Origin: Chloroflexota bacterium
GTDB taxonomy: Bacteria > Chloroflexota > Anaerolineae > Anaerolineales > Anaerolineaceae
Assembly: GCA_011053085.1 (NCBI GenBank)
Contig: DSBE01000070.1
Span: 1-6,584, forward strand
Reading direction: 5' to 3'
Length of the DNA: 6,584 nt
Shown here: in pieces, positions 1 through 4,942 of the stretch
How the letters are laid out: every line of letters begins with the position of its first letter
Position numbering within the stretch: position 1 is the first letter of the stretch
Notes under the pieces: generated by a model
The model's database searches: none
The model's input: the letters and a program-made list of their open reading frames with translations, nothing else
What the model was told of the DNA's origin: nothing
Translations under genes and position numbers: made by a program

Positions 1-10
1 ATATTCACAC

Positions 11-40
11 CCGTCAACCTGCGACCTAACTCTGTATAAT
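11..40 (+). promoter_or_regulatory. Promoter of the SRAP gene, consensus -10
   Basis: A perfect TATAAT lies at 35-40, 31 bp before the ATG of the SRAP gene. The best -35 at allowed spacing is CCGTCA at 11-16 (18-bp spacer), which matches the consensus at only three positions. The -10 is convincing and the -35 is weak, which suggests either activator dependence or a -10-driven promoter. Transcription would start near 47, leaving a leader of about 25 nt that contains the ribosome binding site AAGGA at 59-63. Confidence 0.6.
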
Positions 41-49
41 TAAAGTTAG
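26..49. promoter_or_regulatory. Inverted repeat around the -10 box (candidate operator)
   Basis: CTAACT at 26-31 and AGTTAG at 44-49 form a perfect 6-bp inverted repeat with a 12-bp spacer, and the spacer contains the whole -10 hexamer. This is a typical geometry for a repressor that blocks RNA polymerase. The repeat does not match the GAAC-N4-GTTC LexA core found upstream of the polymerase gene in this window. The regulator is unknown and a chance repeat is possible. Confidence 0.3.
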
Positions 50-71
50 AAGCAAGTAAAGGAAGTGAACC

Positions 72-773
72 ATGTGCGGAAGATACACCCTGCGCCTGCA
101 AGCCGAAGAGATCGCCGACCAATTGGAATTGCCCCTGCCCGCAGAATTTGACTGGTCACCCAGTTTCAACATCGCGCCCACCCAGATGGTGCCGGTGGTC
201 GTCCAATCGCCGGAAAAAAACCTGCGCATAATGCGCTGGGGCTTGATCCCGCATTGGATGAAAGCCAAACCTGACGGCAGCGCTGATGGATTCATCAATG
301 CGCGTTCAGAAACCGCCGCTGAAAAACCTCCCTTTCGCACCGCCTTCCAGCAAAAGCGCTGTCTGATCCCGGCCGACGGCTTTTATGAATGGAAGAAAAT
401 GCCCAACGGCCGCAAGCAACCCATGTATTTCTTCCAAAAAGACCGCCAGCTGTTCACCTTTGCCGGTCTGTGGTCAGCCTGGCAGGCGCCCGATGGAGAA
501 ACCCTGCACACCTGTGCCATTCTCACCACGGAGCCCAATGACCTGGTCACGCAGGTGCATAACCGCATGCCCGTCATCCTGCCGGCTGAAGCGCGCGACG
601 ATTGGCTTGCTGATCTTTCCAAAGAAGCGCTGCAGGCGCTGCTGGCCCCCTATCCCGCGCAGAACATGGCTGTCCATGCCGTCTCTACCCGCGTCAACAG
701 CCCGCGTTTCAATGACGAACAATGCATCGCACCACTGGAAAACGATTCAGCGGCCGGCAGATTGTTCCAGTAA
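72..773 (+). CDS. yedK: SRAP-family abasic-site processing protein (YedK/HMCES-like)
   Basis: The 233-residue product belongs to the SOS response-associated peptidase (SRAP) family; E. coli YedK has 222 residues. Family members crosslink through the N-terminal cysteine to abasic sites in single-stranded DNA, which shields the lesion from error-prone processing. All hallmarks are visible: Cys2 directly after Met1 (exposed once Met is removed), Asn33 in FNIAPT, RWGLIPHW at 55-62, NARSET at 76-81, Glu106 in DGFYEW, and His163 in HNRMP. These match the catalytic Cys, Asn, Glu and His of YedK, so the protein should be active. The start is fixed by the required MCGRY N-terminus and by AAGGA 8 nt upstream. 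It is a single-gene unit with its own promoter. Its last 27 bp overlap the end of the convergent gene at 747-1013, and no terminator separates the two. Confidence 0.95.
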   Translation: MCGRYTLRLQAEEIADQLELPLPAEFDWSPSFNIAPTQMVPVVVQSPEKNLRIMRWGLIPHWMKAKPDGSADGFINARSETAAEKPPFRTAFQQKRCLIPADGFYEWKKMPNGRKQPMYFFQKDRQLFTFAGLWSAWQAPDGETLHTCAILTTEPNDLVTQVHNRMPVILPAEARDDWLADLSKEALQALLAPYPAQNMAVHAVSTRVNSPRFNDEQCIAPLENDSAAGRLFQ

Positions 774-1013
774 CTCGATGCGCGCCCGCAGCTGCGCGAT
801 CTGTTTTTGCTGTTCGATCAACATCGAAAGCAGAAACATCTCCATCGGCAGTGCGTCGGCCGCCAATGATGCCGCCGCCAGGTGTTTGCGACTGTAGACC
901 ATCAATTCATCCAGCACCAGCTGATCGCTGCGGCGCAGCCCGCGCCGGAAATTGCGCATCATCTCCGATTCATAGTGATAAGAATCTGTAATCGTACGGA
1001 CGGTCTTACCCAT
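747..1013 (-). CDS. Small basic protein with C-terminal coiled coil, coupled to the RecA-like gene
   Basis: I do not recognise this 88-residue protein. The N-terminal third is basic (FRRGLRRSDQ, residues 22-31), the middle is helical and rich in Ala, Leu and Met, and residues 60-84 form a Leu/Ile heptad-like, Gln/Glu/Arg-rich segment (IEQQKQIAQLRARIELLEQ) expected to be a coiled coil. There is no signal peptide or membrane segment. I chose the ATG at 1013 over an in-frame start at 1115 for two reasons: AGGAG lies 10 nt upstream (1024-1028), and the ATG overlaps the stop codon of the upstream gene by 8 bp (ATGGGTAA), a classic translational-coupling arrangement. The two proteins are therefore probably made together, and this one may be a partner or dimerisation subunit of the RecA-like protein. 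The 3' end runs 27 bp into yedK on the other strand. Function is unknown. Confidence 0.75.
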   Translation of the reverse strand: MGKTVRTITDSYHYESEMMRNFRRGLRRSDQLVLDELMVYSRKHLAAASLAADALPMEMFLLSMLIEQQKQIAQLRARIELLEQSAGR

Positions 1014-1632
1014 AGAATGGCCGCTCCTGTGCAGTGGGCAGATCAAACAAGCCCGGCTGCCAATCCATGCGCGCCATTGGCGGATCAATCTCATACACCT
1101 GCGCGGCGCGTTCAAACACCAGCCGCCATGGGTGCTGTTGCAAGCGCGCGCCCGGTTTTATCCCCACCAGCACCGGCCGCGCAGCAGCCATATCTGACAG
1201 CATAGCAAGATATTGCTGCAGAAAGAACTGCATGCGGCGCGTGCCAATCGCCTCGTCTTCAAACAGCACCATGCCCCCCATCACCACCAGTGCGCAGTTT
1301 TGATTGCGGAAAGAGCGCAGCGCTTCGGTCAGCTGACAGGCATTGAACACGCGCGCCAGCTGGATCCGTTCCAACAATTCATACACCGGTTTTGCCTGCA
1401 AACGCGCCAGGCGTGCCGCACGGTATACGTCGAAGTGATTGCCGGCATCCAGCACATTCACCGCACCCTCCATCGCCAGCTGGGCGATCACGCGCATCAG
1501 TGGGTCAGCTGCGGCGCGCGCGCCAACCAGCAAGACATAGCCGGTGTGTTCCTGGTTCATCAAAACGGGCAGTGAGATCAAATCATGCATGCCATTATCG
1601 TAGTACAAATGTTCTAATTCGGCAAACGTCAT
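1006..1632 (-). CDS. Degenerate RecA/Rad51-fold protein, no Walker A lysine, possible clamp-binding tail
   Basis: The 208-residue product reads like a RecA/RadA ATPase core that has lost its catalytic residues. The strand and loop where a P-loop would lie (VLLVGARAAADP, 33-44) lacks GKT/S. It is followed by VLDAGNHFDVYRAARLAR (60-77), resembling the Rad51 strand with its FRPERL-like segment, by IQLARVFNACQ (90-100), resembling the VARAFN segment, and by a hydrophobic strand CALVVMGGMVLF (113-124) where Walker B would be, without its acidic residue. Near the C-terminus QPGLF (192-196) fits the bacterial beta-clamp peptide pattern Qxx(L/M)F. ATP hydrolysis is therefore unlikely, and a scaffold or adaptor role comparable to ImuA is plausible. 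I chose the ATG at 1632 because a strong SD, AGGGGAGG, sits about 9 nt upstream; the alternative GTG at 1641 would overlap that SD. It is coupled to the 88-residue gene downstream. The fold assignment is by eye and of moderate confidence. Confidence 0.65.
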   Translation of the reverse strand: MTFAELEHLYYDNGMHDLISLPVLMNQEHTGYVLLVGARAAADPLMRVIAQLAMEGAVNVLDAGNHFDVYRAARLARLQAKPVYELLERIQLARVFNACQLTEALRSFRNQNCALVVMGGMVLFEDEAIGTRRMQFFLQQYLAMLSDMAAARPVLVGIKPGARLQQHPWRLVFERAAQVYEIDPPMARMDWQPGLFDLPTAQERPFYG

Positions 1633-1649
1633 TAACCGCACCCTCCCCT

Positions 1650-1666
1650 GCCATACCTGGCATGGC
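1650..1666. promoter_or_regulatory. 17-bp imperfect palindrome upstream of the RecA-like gene
   Basis: GCCATACCTGGCATGGC pairs at seven of eight positions around a central T. It ends immediately before the SD of the RecA-like gene, in the short space between the oxidoreductase terminator and the start codon. It could be an operator or a leader hairpin near the ribosome binding site. I found no good -10/-35 pair here, so how the gene pair is transcribed is unclear. Confidence 0.3.
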
Positions 1667-1676
1667 GGTGTGCATG

Positions 1677-1702
1677 AAAAAGCCGCCCGTGAATGGGCGG
1701 CT
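1677..1702 (-). terminator. Intrinsic terminator of the oxidoreductase gene
   Basis: On the minus strand an 8-bp perfect GC-rich stem (AGCCGCCC at 1695-1702 with GGGCGGCT at 1681-1688, loop 1689-1694) runs directly into a T tract (1677-1681). It lies 24 bp past the stop codon of the oxidoreductase gene and separates it from the RecA-like pair downstream. Some read-through may feed that pair. Confidence 0.9.
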
Positions 1703-1725
1703 CGGTAACTTAAAAACAGTTGTTG

Positions 1726-2769
1726 TTATACATTCGGGTTGATAGTTACGCGCTGTTTGGTTTCGGCGCTCTCGATGGCACCAAACACCATCGCCAGGCT
1801 CTTGTAATTGTCTGTGCTGACGGTCTCCGGCGTCGTCCCGCCCAGGATACAATCCACAAAGTGCTGAATCTGGCCGATGTGCCCGCCCAGCGGGATAGTC
1901 GGATCAATCAGGGGAGCATCCAGCAATTGTGTGTCACGCCGGAATTTGGCTTCTGCGCCGTCCGGCACCGCTTCAGCGCGAAAACTGCTATGGCCGTCCC
2001 ACAGAATTGAGCCTTTGCTGCCCACCGCGCGCCAATCCGATTCCCAGTGAGTATTCAACCCCTCTGAACACCAGGATCCACGATAGTTGAACACCACCCC
2101 GTTGGAAAATTCAAAAATCGCCATGGCAGAGGCATCGCGGTCATACCAGGAGCCTTGTGGATTCCACTCGTGGCAATACACCCCCACCGGGTCAGCATTC
2201 ACCAGCATGCGCGCCAGGTCAAAAGTATGGATGGCCATGTCAAGAATCAGGACATGTGCCATGTGGTCACGAAAACCGCCGAAGTGGGCGCCCAGGTAAA
2301 AATCCGCGTTAAGCGTGGTCAGTTCACCAATCGCCTTAGTCGCCAGAAATTCCTGCATCATGCGGCTGCCGGCAGCAAAGCGGCGGTTCTGCATCACGGC
2401 ATGCACCCGCCCGGTTTCACGCATGGCGGCAATGATGTCTTGCGCCTGGGTCAGCGATGCCGCCAGCGGTTTTTCGCCCAACACATCACAGCCCATGCGC
2501 ATGGCGGTCACCGCCACCTGGGCATGCGCTTCAGGAATGGTGCAGTCAAAGACCACATCCGGCCTGGTCGCTTTGATCACTTTCTCGATTTCAACCCCGA
2601 CCAGCGCTTCAGACAATCCATAACGCAGTTTCTGTTCGCGCGCGCTCTCTTCGCGGATATCCACCAGCCCGACAATTTCCAGCGAATCGATCTGCTGGTT
2701 GGCGTGCAGCCAGGCATTACTGATACCGCCGCAGCCGGCCAGTACGGCTCTTAACTTTCTTTTTTCCAT
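1726..2769 (-). CDS. Gfo/Idh/MocA-family NAD(P)-dependent oxidoreductase
   Basis: The 347-residue cytoplasmic enzyme has the two-domain layout of the family, at a typical length. The N-terminal Rossmann fold carries the dinucleotide-binding loop GCGGIS (12-17) and an Asp (D37) at the end of the second strand. The EKP motif at 99-101 supplies the conserved Lys100. The C-terminal alpha/beta domain contains D177-MAI-H181, the family's Asp/His catalytic pair, followed by TFD. Family members oxidise or reduce a hydroxyl/keto group on sugars, inositols or related polyols. The substrate here cannot be read from sequence, and the neighbours give no sugar-operon context. The start is supported by AAAGGAG at 2780-2786, 10 nt upstream. 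It appears to be a single-gene unit with its own -10 box at 2802-2807 and a strong terminator. Confidence 0.92.
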   Translation of the reverse strand: MEKRKLRAVLAGCGGISNAWLHANQQIDSLEIVGLVDIREESAREQKLRYGLSEALVGVEIEKVIKATRPDVVFDCTIPEAHAQVAVTAMRMGCDVLGEKPLAASLTQAQDIIAAMRETGRVHAVMQNRRFAAGSRMMQEFLATKAIGELTTLNADFYLGAHFGGFRDHMAHVLILDMAIHTFDLARMLVNADPVGVYCHEWNPQGSWYDRDASAMAIFEFSNGVVFNYRGSWCSEGLNTHWESDWRAVGSKGSILWDGHSSFRAEAVPDGAEAKFRRDTQLLDAPLIDPTIPLGGHIGQIQHFVDCILGGTTPETVSTDNYKSLAMVFGAIESAETKQRVTINPNV

Positions 2770-2801
2770 GGGTGTCTGTCTCCTTTGTTTTGTCGCCTTT
2801 G

Positions 2802-2807
2802 ATTATA
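2802..2807 (-). promoter_or_regulatory. -10 box for the oxidoreductase gene
   Basis: The minus strand reads GGGTATAATC here, a perfect TATAAT about 32 bp before the ATG, predicting a leader of about 25 nt that contains the SD. No good -35 is visible at 16-18 bp spacing (CTCAGA at 17 bp). Confidence 0.5.
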
Positions 2808-2849
2808 CCCAGTTGAGCGATACCTCTGAGGAACTCGTGATGGGATGCT

Positions 2850-2878
2850 GGTTTTGCTTTCATATTGGTAGCAAAACC
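2850..2878. promoter_or_regulatory. 9-bp perfect inverted repeat in the oxidoreductase/glnA divergent region
   Basis: GGTTTTGCT (2850-2858) and AGCAAAACC (2870-2878) are perfectly complementary with an 11-nt loop. Neither side is followed by a T tract, so it is not an intrinsic terminator. Eight loop bases, ATATTGGT (2862-2869), are the exact complement of ACCAATAT at 2944-2951, 26 bp before the glnA SD, so an RNA pseudoknot is possible if the glnA transcript begins upstream. Otherwise it may be an operator for one of the two divergent genes. I found no convincing glnA promoter; TAAGAT at 2892-2897 and TATACA at 2956-2961 are weak -10 candidates without a matching -35. Confidence 0.4.
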
Positions 2879-2989
2879 CTTCAATTTGTTGTAAGATAAG
2901 GGTAGCGGCGGTTGTGGTTGAATCACCCATCCATATCTGCCCAACCAATATCACGTATACAACCGAATAGCCAATAGAAGGAGTGCAGT

Positions 2990-4408
2990 ATGTTCAAAGG
3001 ACTGGATGAAGCCCTGCAGTTTGTAGCGGATCATGACATCCGCACGATTGATTTAAAATTTGCTGATCTGTGGGGACGCTGGCACCGTGTCACCATCTCT
3101 TCACGGATATTTAACCAGGAAATGATGGAGGCAGGCGTCGGCTTTGATGGCTCCAGCGTGGGCCTCAAAAGCGTTGATAGTGGCGATATGGTATTGATCC
3201 CCGATCTCAGCACTGGTTTCATGGATCCCTTCGCCGAACAACCCCTGCTCAGTTTCATCTGCAACACCCATGAAGCTGGCAGCAAACGCCTGTTTGCGCA
3301 GGACCCGCGCCAGATCGCGCGGCGTGCGGAAGAATATATGGCCTCCCTGGGCATCGCTGATAGCGGGGTGTGGGGGCCGGAACTTGAGTTCTACATCTTC
3401 GATCGCGTCAGCTTCCACTCAGACGCCTTCGGCAGCGCTTATCAGGTGCGGTGTGTTGAATCCAACCGCGACGCAGACGTCAACCAGCCCGCCTATTTCA
3501 TCAAACCTCACGGCGGCTATCACGCCGCCTCCCCACATGACCATTTCTTCGATATCCGTAACACCATCGTTACCATGCTTGAAGATGTGGGGGTGCCCAT
3601 CAAATATCATCACCATGAAGTCGGCGGTTCCGGCCAGTGTGAGATCGAAACCCCCATGCTGCCCACCATTCAGGCGGCCGATGCCATGATGATCATCAAA
3701 TACTTCACCAAGAATGTGGCCAATCAGCGCGGTTTCACCGCCTCTTTCCTGCCCAAACCCATGTACGGCGAAGCCGGCAATGGCATGCACTTCCACCAGC
3801 ACATCTTTAAAAAAGGTGTCAACCAGTTCTATAACGCCGATGATCCCATGCTGTTGAGTGACATCGCCTATCAATACATTTGCGGCCTGCTTACCCATGC
3901 CCCTGCCCTGCTGGCCTTCACCAACCCCAGCACCAACTCCTACAAGCGCCTGGTTCCCGGTTATGAAGCCCCCATCGGCTGCTTCTTCTCGCTTGGCAAC
4001 CGCTCGGCTGCCGTGCGCATTCCGGAATATGCCAACCAACCCGACACTGTGCGCTTTGAGTACCGCCCTCCGGACGCCACCTGCAATCTCTACCTCGCCA
4101 TGGCGAGCATGCTGATGGCAGGCATTGACGGCATCGTCAATAAGATGTCACCCGCAGACCACAACTTTGGGCCCATCAACGAAAACATCTTCAACTGGCC
4201 CGAAGAGGAACGCAAAAAGATCAAAAACCTGCCGACCTCGCTGGAAGGCGCCCTGGACGCACTGGAAGCAGACCATGAATTCCTCATGGTAGGCGGTGTC
4301 TTCTCCGAAGAGATCATCCACAGCTGGATCAAGAACAAACGCAAAGAAATGATCGAGGTGCGCAACCGGCCGCACCCCTTCGAAATTGAGTTATATTCAG
4401 ATCTCTAA
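2990..4408 (+). CDS. glnA: Glutamine synthetase, type I-like
   Basis: This 472-residue enzyme makes glutamine from glutamate, ammonia and ATP, the main ammonia-assimilation step; type I enzymes are cytoplasmic dodecamers. Active-site segments are present in order: FDGSSVG (52-58) with Asp66 matching the ammonia-site Asp, WGPELEF (128-134) with metal ligands Glu131 and Glu133, HHHEVGGSGQCEIE (207-220), GNGMHFH with His267 and His269, NRSAAVRIP (337-345), and RFEYR (355-359) with the catalytic-region Arg359. In place of the Tyr that is adenylylated in E. coli (KNLYDL) the protein has NIFNW with Phe401, so regulation by GlnE adenylylation is not expected. The loop after DGSS is one residue shorter than in E. 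coli and lacks the feedback Arg of the Bacillus enzyme. It therefore looks like a divergent GSI lineage. GAAGGAG (2977-2983) lies 6 nt before the ATG. It is a single-gene unit followed by a strong terminator. Confidence 0.95.
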   Translation: MFKGLDEALQFVADHDIRTIDLKFADLWGRWHRVTISSRIFNQEMMEAGVGFDGSSVGLKSVDSGDMVLIPDLSTGFMDPFAEQPLLSFICNTHEAGSKRLFAQDPRQIARRAEEYMASLGIADSGVWGPELEFYIFDRVSFHSDAFGSAYQVRCVESNRDADVNQPAYFIKPHGGYHAASPHDHFFDIRNTIVTMLEDVGVPIKYHHHEVGGSGQCEIETPMLPTIQAADAMMIIKYFTKNVANQRGFTASFLPKPMYGEAGNGMHFHQHIFKKGVNQFYNADDPMLLSDIAYQYICGLLTHAPALLAFTNPSTNSYKRLVPGYEAPIGCFFSLGNRSAAVRIPEYANQPDTVRFEYRPPDATCNLYLAMASMLMAGIDGIVNKMSPADHNFGPINENIFNWPEEERKKIKNLPTSLEGALDALEADHEFLMVGGVFSEEIIHSWIKNKRKEMIEVRNRPHPFEIELYSDL

Positions 4409-4422
4409 CCCAAACAAACCCC

Positions 4423-4474
4423 CGCAAAGGCTCGCTGTTGTAAATGATAGCGAGCCTTTGCGCGCATCATTTTT
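4423..4474 (+). terminator. Terminator after glnA
   Basis: A perfect 14-bp stem (4423-4436 with 4449-4462) closes a 12-nt loop, followed after 7 nt by a T tract at 4470-4474. It begins 15 bp past the glnA stop codon. The T tract is a little removed from the stem, but the hairpin is very stable. Confidence 0.85.
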
Positions 4475-4487
4475 CCGGCATCACACC

Positions 4488-4516
4488 TTGACGAACCTCG
4501 CCAATGATGCTAAAAT
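4488..4516 (+). promoter_or_regulatory. Promoter of tRNA-Gly
   Basis: TTGACG (4488-4493) and TAAAAT (4511-4516) are separated by exactly 17 bp, each matching the sigma-70 consensus at five of six positions. Transcription would start near 4523, about 33 nt before the mature tRNA. This is the best-formed promoter in the window. Confidence 0.8.
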
Positions 4517-4555
4517 CACTTTCGCTTGAAGGCAATTTAACAGCATCCACACAAT

Positions 4556-4628
4556 GCGGGCTTAGTTCAATTGGTAGAACGTTTCCTTGCCAAGGAAAAG
4601 GTTACGAGTTCGAGCCTCGTAGCCCGCT
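4556..4628 (+). tRNA. trnG: tRNA-Gly(GCC)
   Basis: A full cloverleaf can be drawn. The acceptor stem is GCGGGCT (4556-4562) with AGCCCGC (4621-4627). The D arm is GTTC/GAAC. The anticodon stem TTTCC/GGAAA carries loop TTGCCAA, with anticodon GCC at 4589-4591. The variable loop has five nucleotides, and the T arm ACGAG/CTCGT carries loop TTCGAGC. The discriminator base is T4628. CCA is not encoded and must be added by the nucleotidyltransferase. Confidence 0.97.
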
Positions 4629-4631
4629 CTC

Positions 4632-4662
4632 AAGACCTGGTTCCACGAACAAGGTCTTTTTT
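4632..4662 (+). terminator. Terminator between tRNA-Gly and tRNA-Cys
   Basis: AAGACCT (4632-4638) pairs with AGGTCTT (4652-4658), and inside it GTTC (4640-4643) pairs with GAAC (4647-4650) across one mismatch, leaving a 3-nt loop. The T tract is 4657-4662. It starts only 4 bp after tRNA-Gly, so the two tRNAs are separate units. Confidence 0.85.
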
Positions 4663-4683
4663 ATTGTTACACCCAAAATCAGG

Positions 4684-4689
4684 TATAAT
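4684..4689 (+). promoter_or_regulatory. -10 box of tRNA-Cys
   Basis: A perfect TATAAT lies 11 bp before the tRNA, giving a predicted start near 4696 and a very short leader. The nearest -35-like element, TTGTTA at 4664-4669, has only a 14-bp spacer, so the -35 is uncertain. The upstream terminator makes a separate promoter necessary. Confidence 0.7.
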
Positions 4690-4700
4690 CATGTCGAAAA

Positions 4701-4773
4701 GGCGACGTGGCCAAGTTGGACAAGGCAAGGGTCTGCAAAACCCTGATCATCGGTTCAAATCCGATCGTCGCCT
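4701..4773 (+). tRNA. trnC: tRNA-Cys(GCA)
   Basis: The acceptor stem is GGCGACG (4701-4707) with CGTCGCC (4766-4772). The D stem is GCC/GGC-like. The anticodon stem AGGGT/ACCCT carries loop CTGCAAA, with anticodon GCA at 4735-4737. The variable loop is GATC, and the T arm ATCGG/CCGAT carries loop TTCAAAT. The discriminator is T4773, the U73 that cysteinyl-tRNA synthetase requires. CCA is not encoded. Confidence 0.97.
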
Positions 4774-4777
4774 CACC

Positions 4778-4821
4778 AAAAAAAGAGGCTCTCCTATATT
4801 TATTTGGGAAAGCCTCTTTTT
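4778..4821 (+). terminator. Terminator after tRNA-Cys (possibly bidirectional)
   Basis: AAAAGAGGCT (4781-4790) and AGCCTCTTTT (4811-4820) form a perfect 10-bp stem. A T tract continues to 4821 on the plus strand, and an A tract at 4778-4784 would give a T tract on the minus strand, so it could stop transcription in both directions. Confidence 0.85.
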
Positions 4822-4883
4822 CTTTCTCCTGCAGAAAAACACAAGTTGCCGCTATCGTCATAGTCGGGGTAGACTGAGTTAAT

Positions 4884-4897
4884 AGAACTTTTGTTCT
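4884..4897. promoter_or_regulatory. LexA/SOS-box-like palindrome upstream of the polymerase gene
   Basis: AGAACTTTTGTTCT has perfect 5-bp arms around a TTTT centre. Its core GAAC-N4-GTTC is the core of the LexA (DinR) box known in Bacillus and actinobacteria. It lies 45 bp before the polymerase start codon. A possible -10, TATATC (4901-4906), follows it, and a weak -35, TTAATA (4879-4884), precedes it at 16 bp spacing, so a bound repressor would cover the promoter spacer. Whether LexA of this organism uses this core is not known from the window. Confidence 0.5.
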
Positions 4898-4942
4898 TGT
4901 TATATCGTTGTTCAACGGCTGAAAGACCCTCCCTATACCGCT

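Noticed and set aside
1014..1115. N-terminal extension of the 88-residue protein to a start at 1115
   Set aside because: It would overlap the RecA-like gene by over 100 bp, has an Arg/Cys/Trp-rich composition and lacks support from an SD. The ATG at 1013 has SD AGGAG and the coupled overlap.
882..1575. Plus-strand open frames across the RecA-like and small-protein genes
   Set aside because: They overlap the minus-strand pair, which has good SD sites, coupled start/stop codons and recognisable protein segments. The plus-strand products are Pro/Arg/Ala/His-rich shadows.
3419..4039. Minus-strand open frame of 206 codons inside glnA
   Set aside because: It lies fully within a well-supported glutamine synthetase. 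The Gly/Val/His-rich product is typical of a reverse shadow.
4640..4650. GTTC-CAC-GAAC as a possible LexA site
   Set aside because: The half-sites are in the wrong order and spacing, and they form the inner stem of the terminator after tRNA-Gly.
4429..4821. Mobile element or attachment site at the tRNA genes
   Set aside because: Both tRNAs are intact and each is followed at once by its own terminator. I saw no integrase and no repeated tRNA 3' end in the window.
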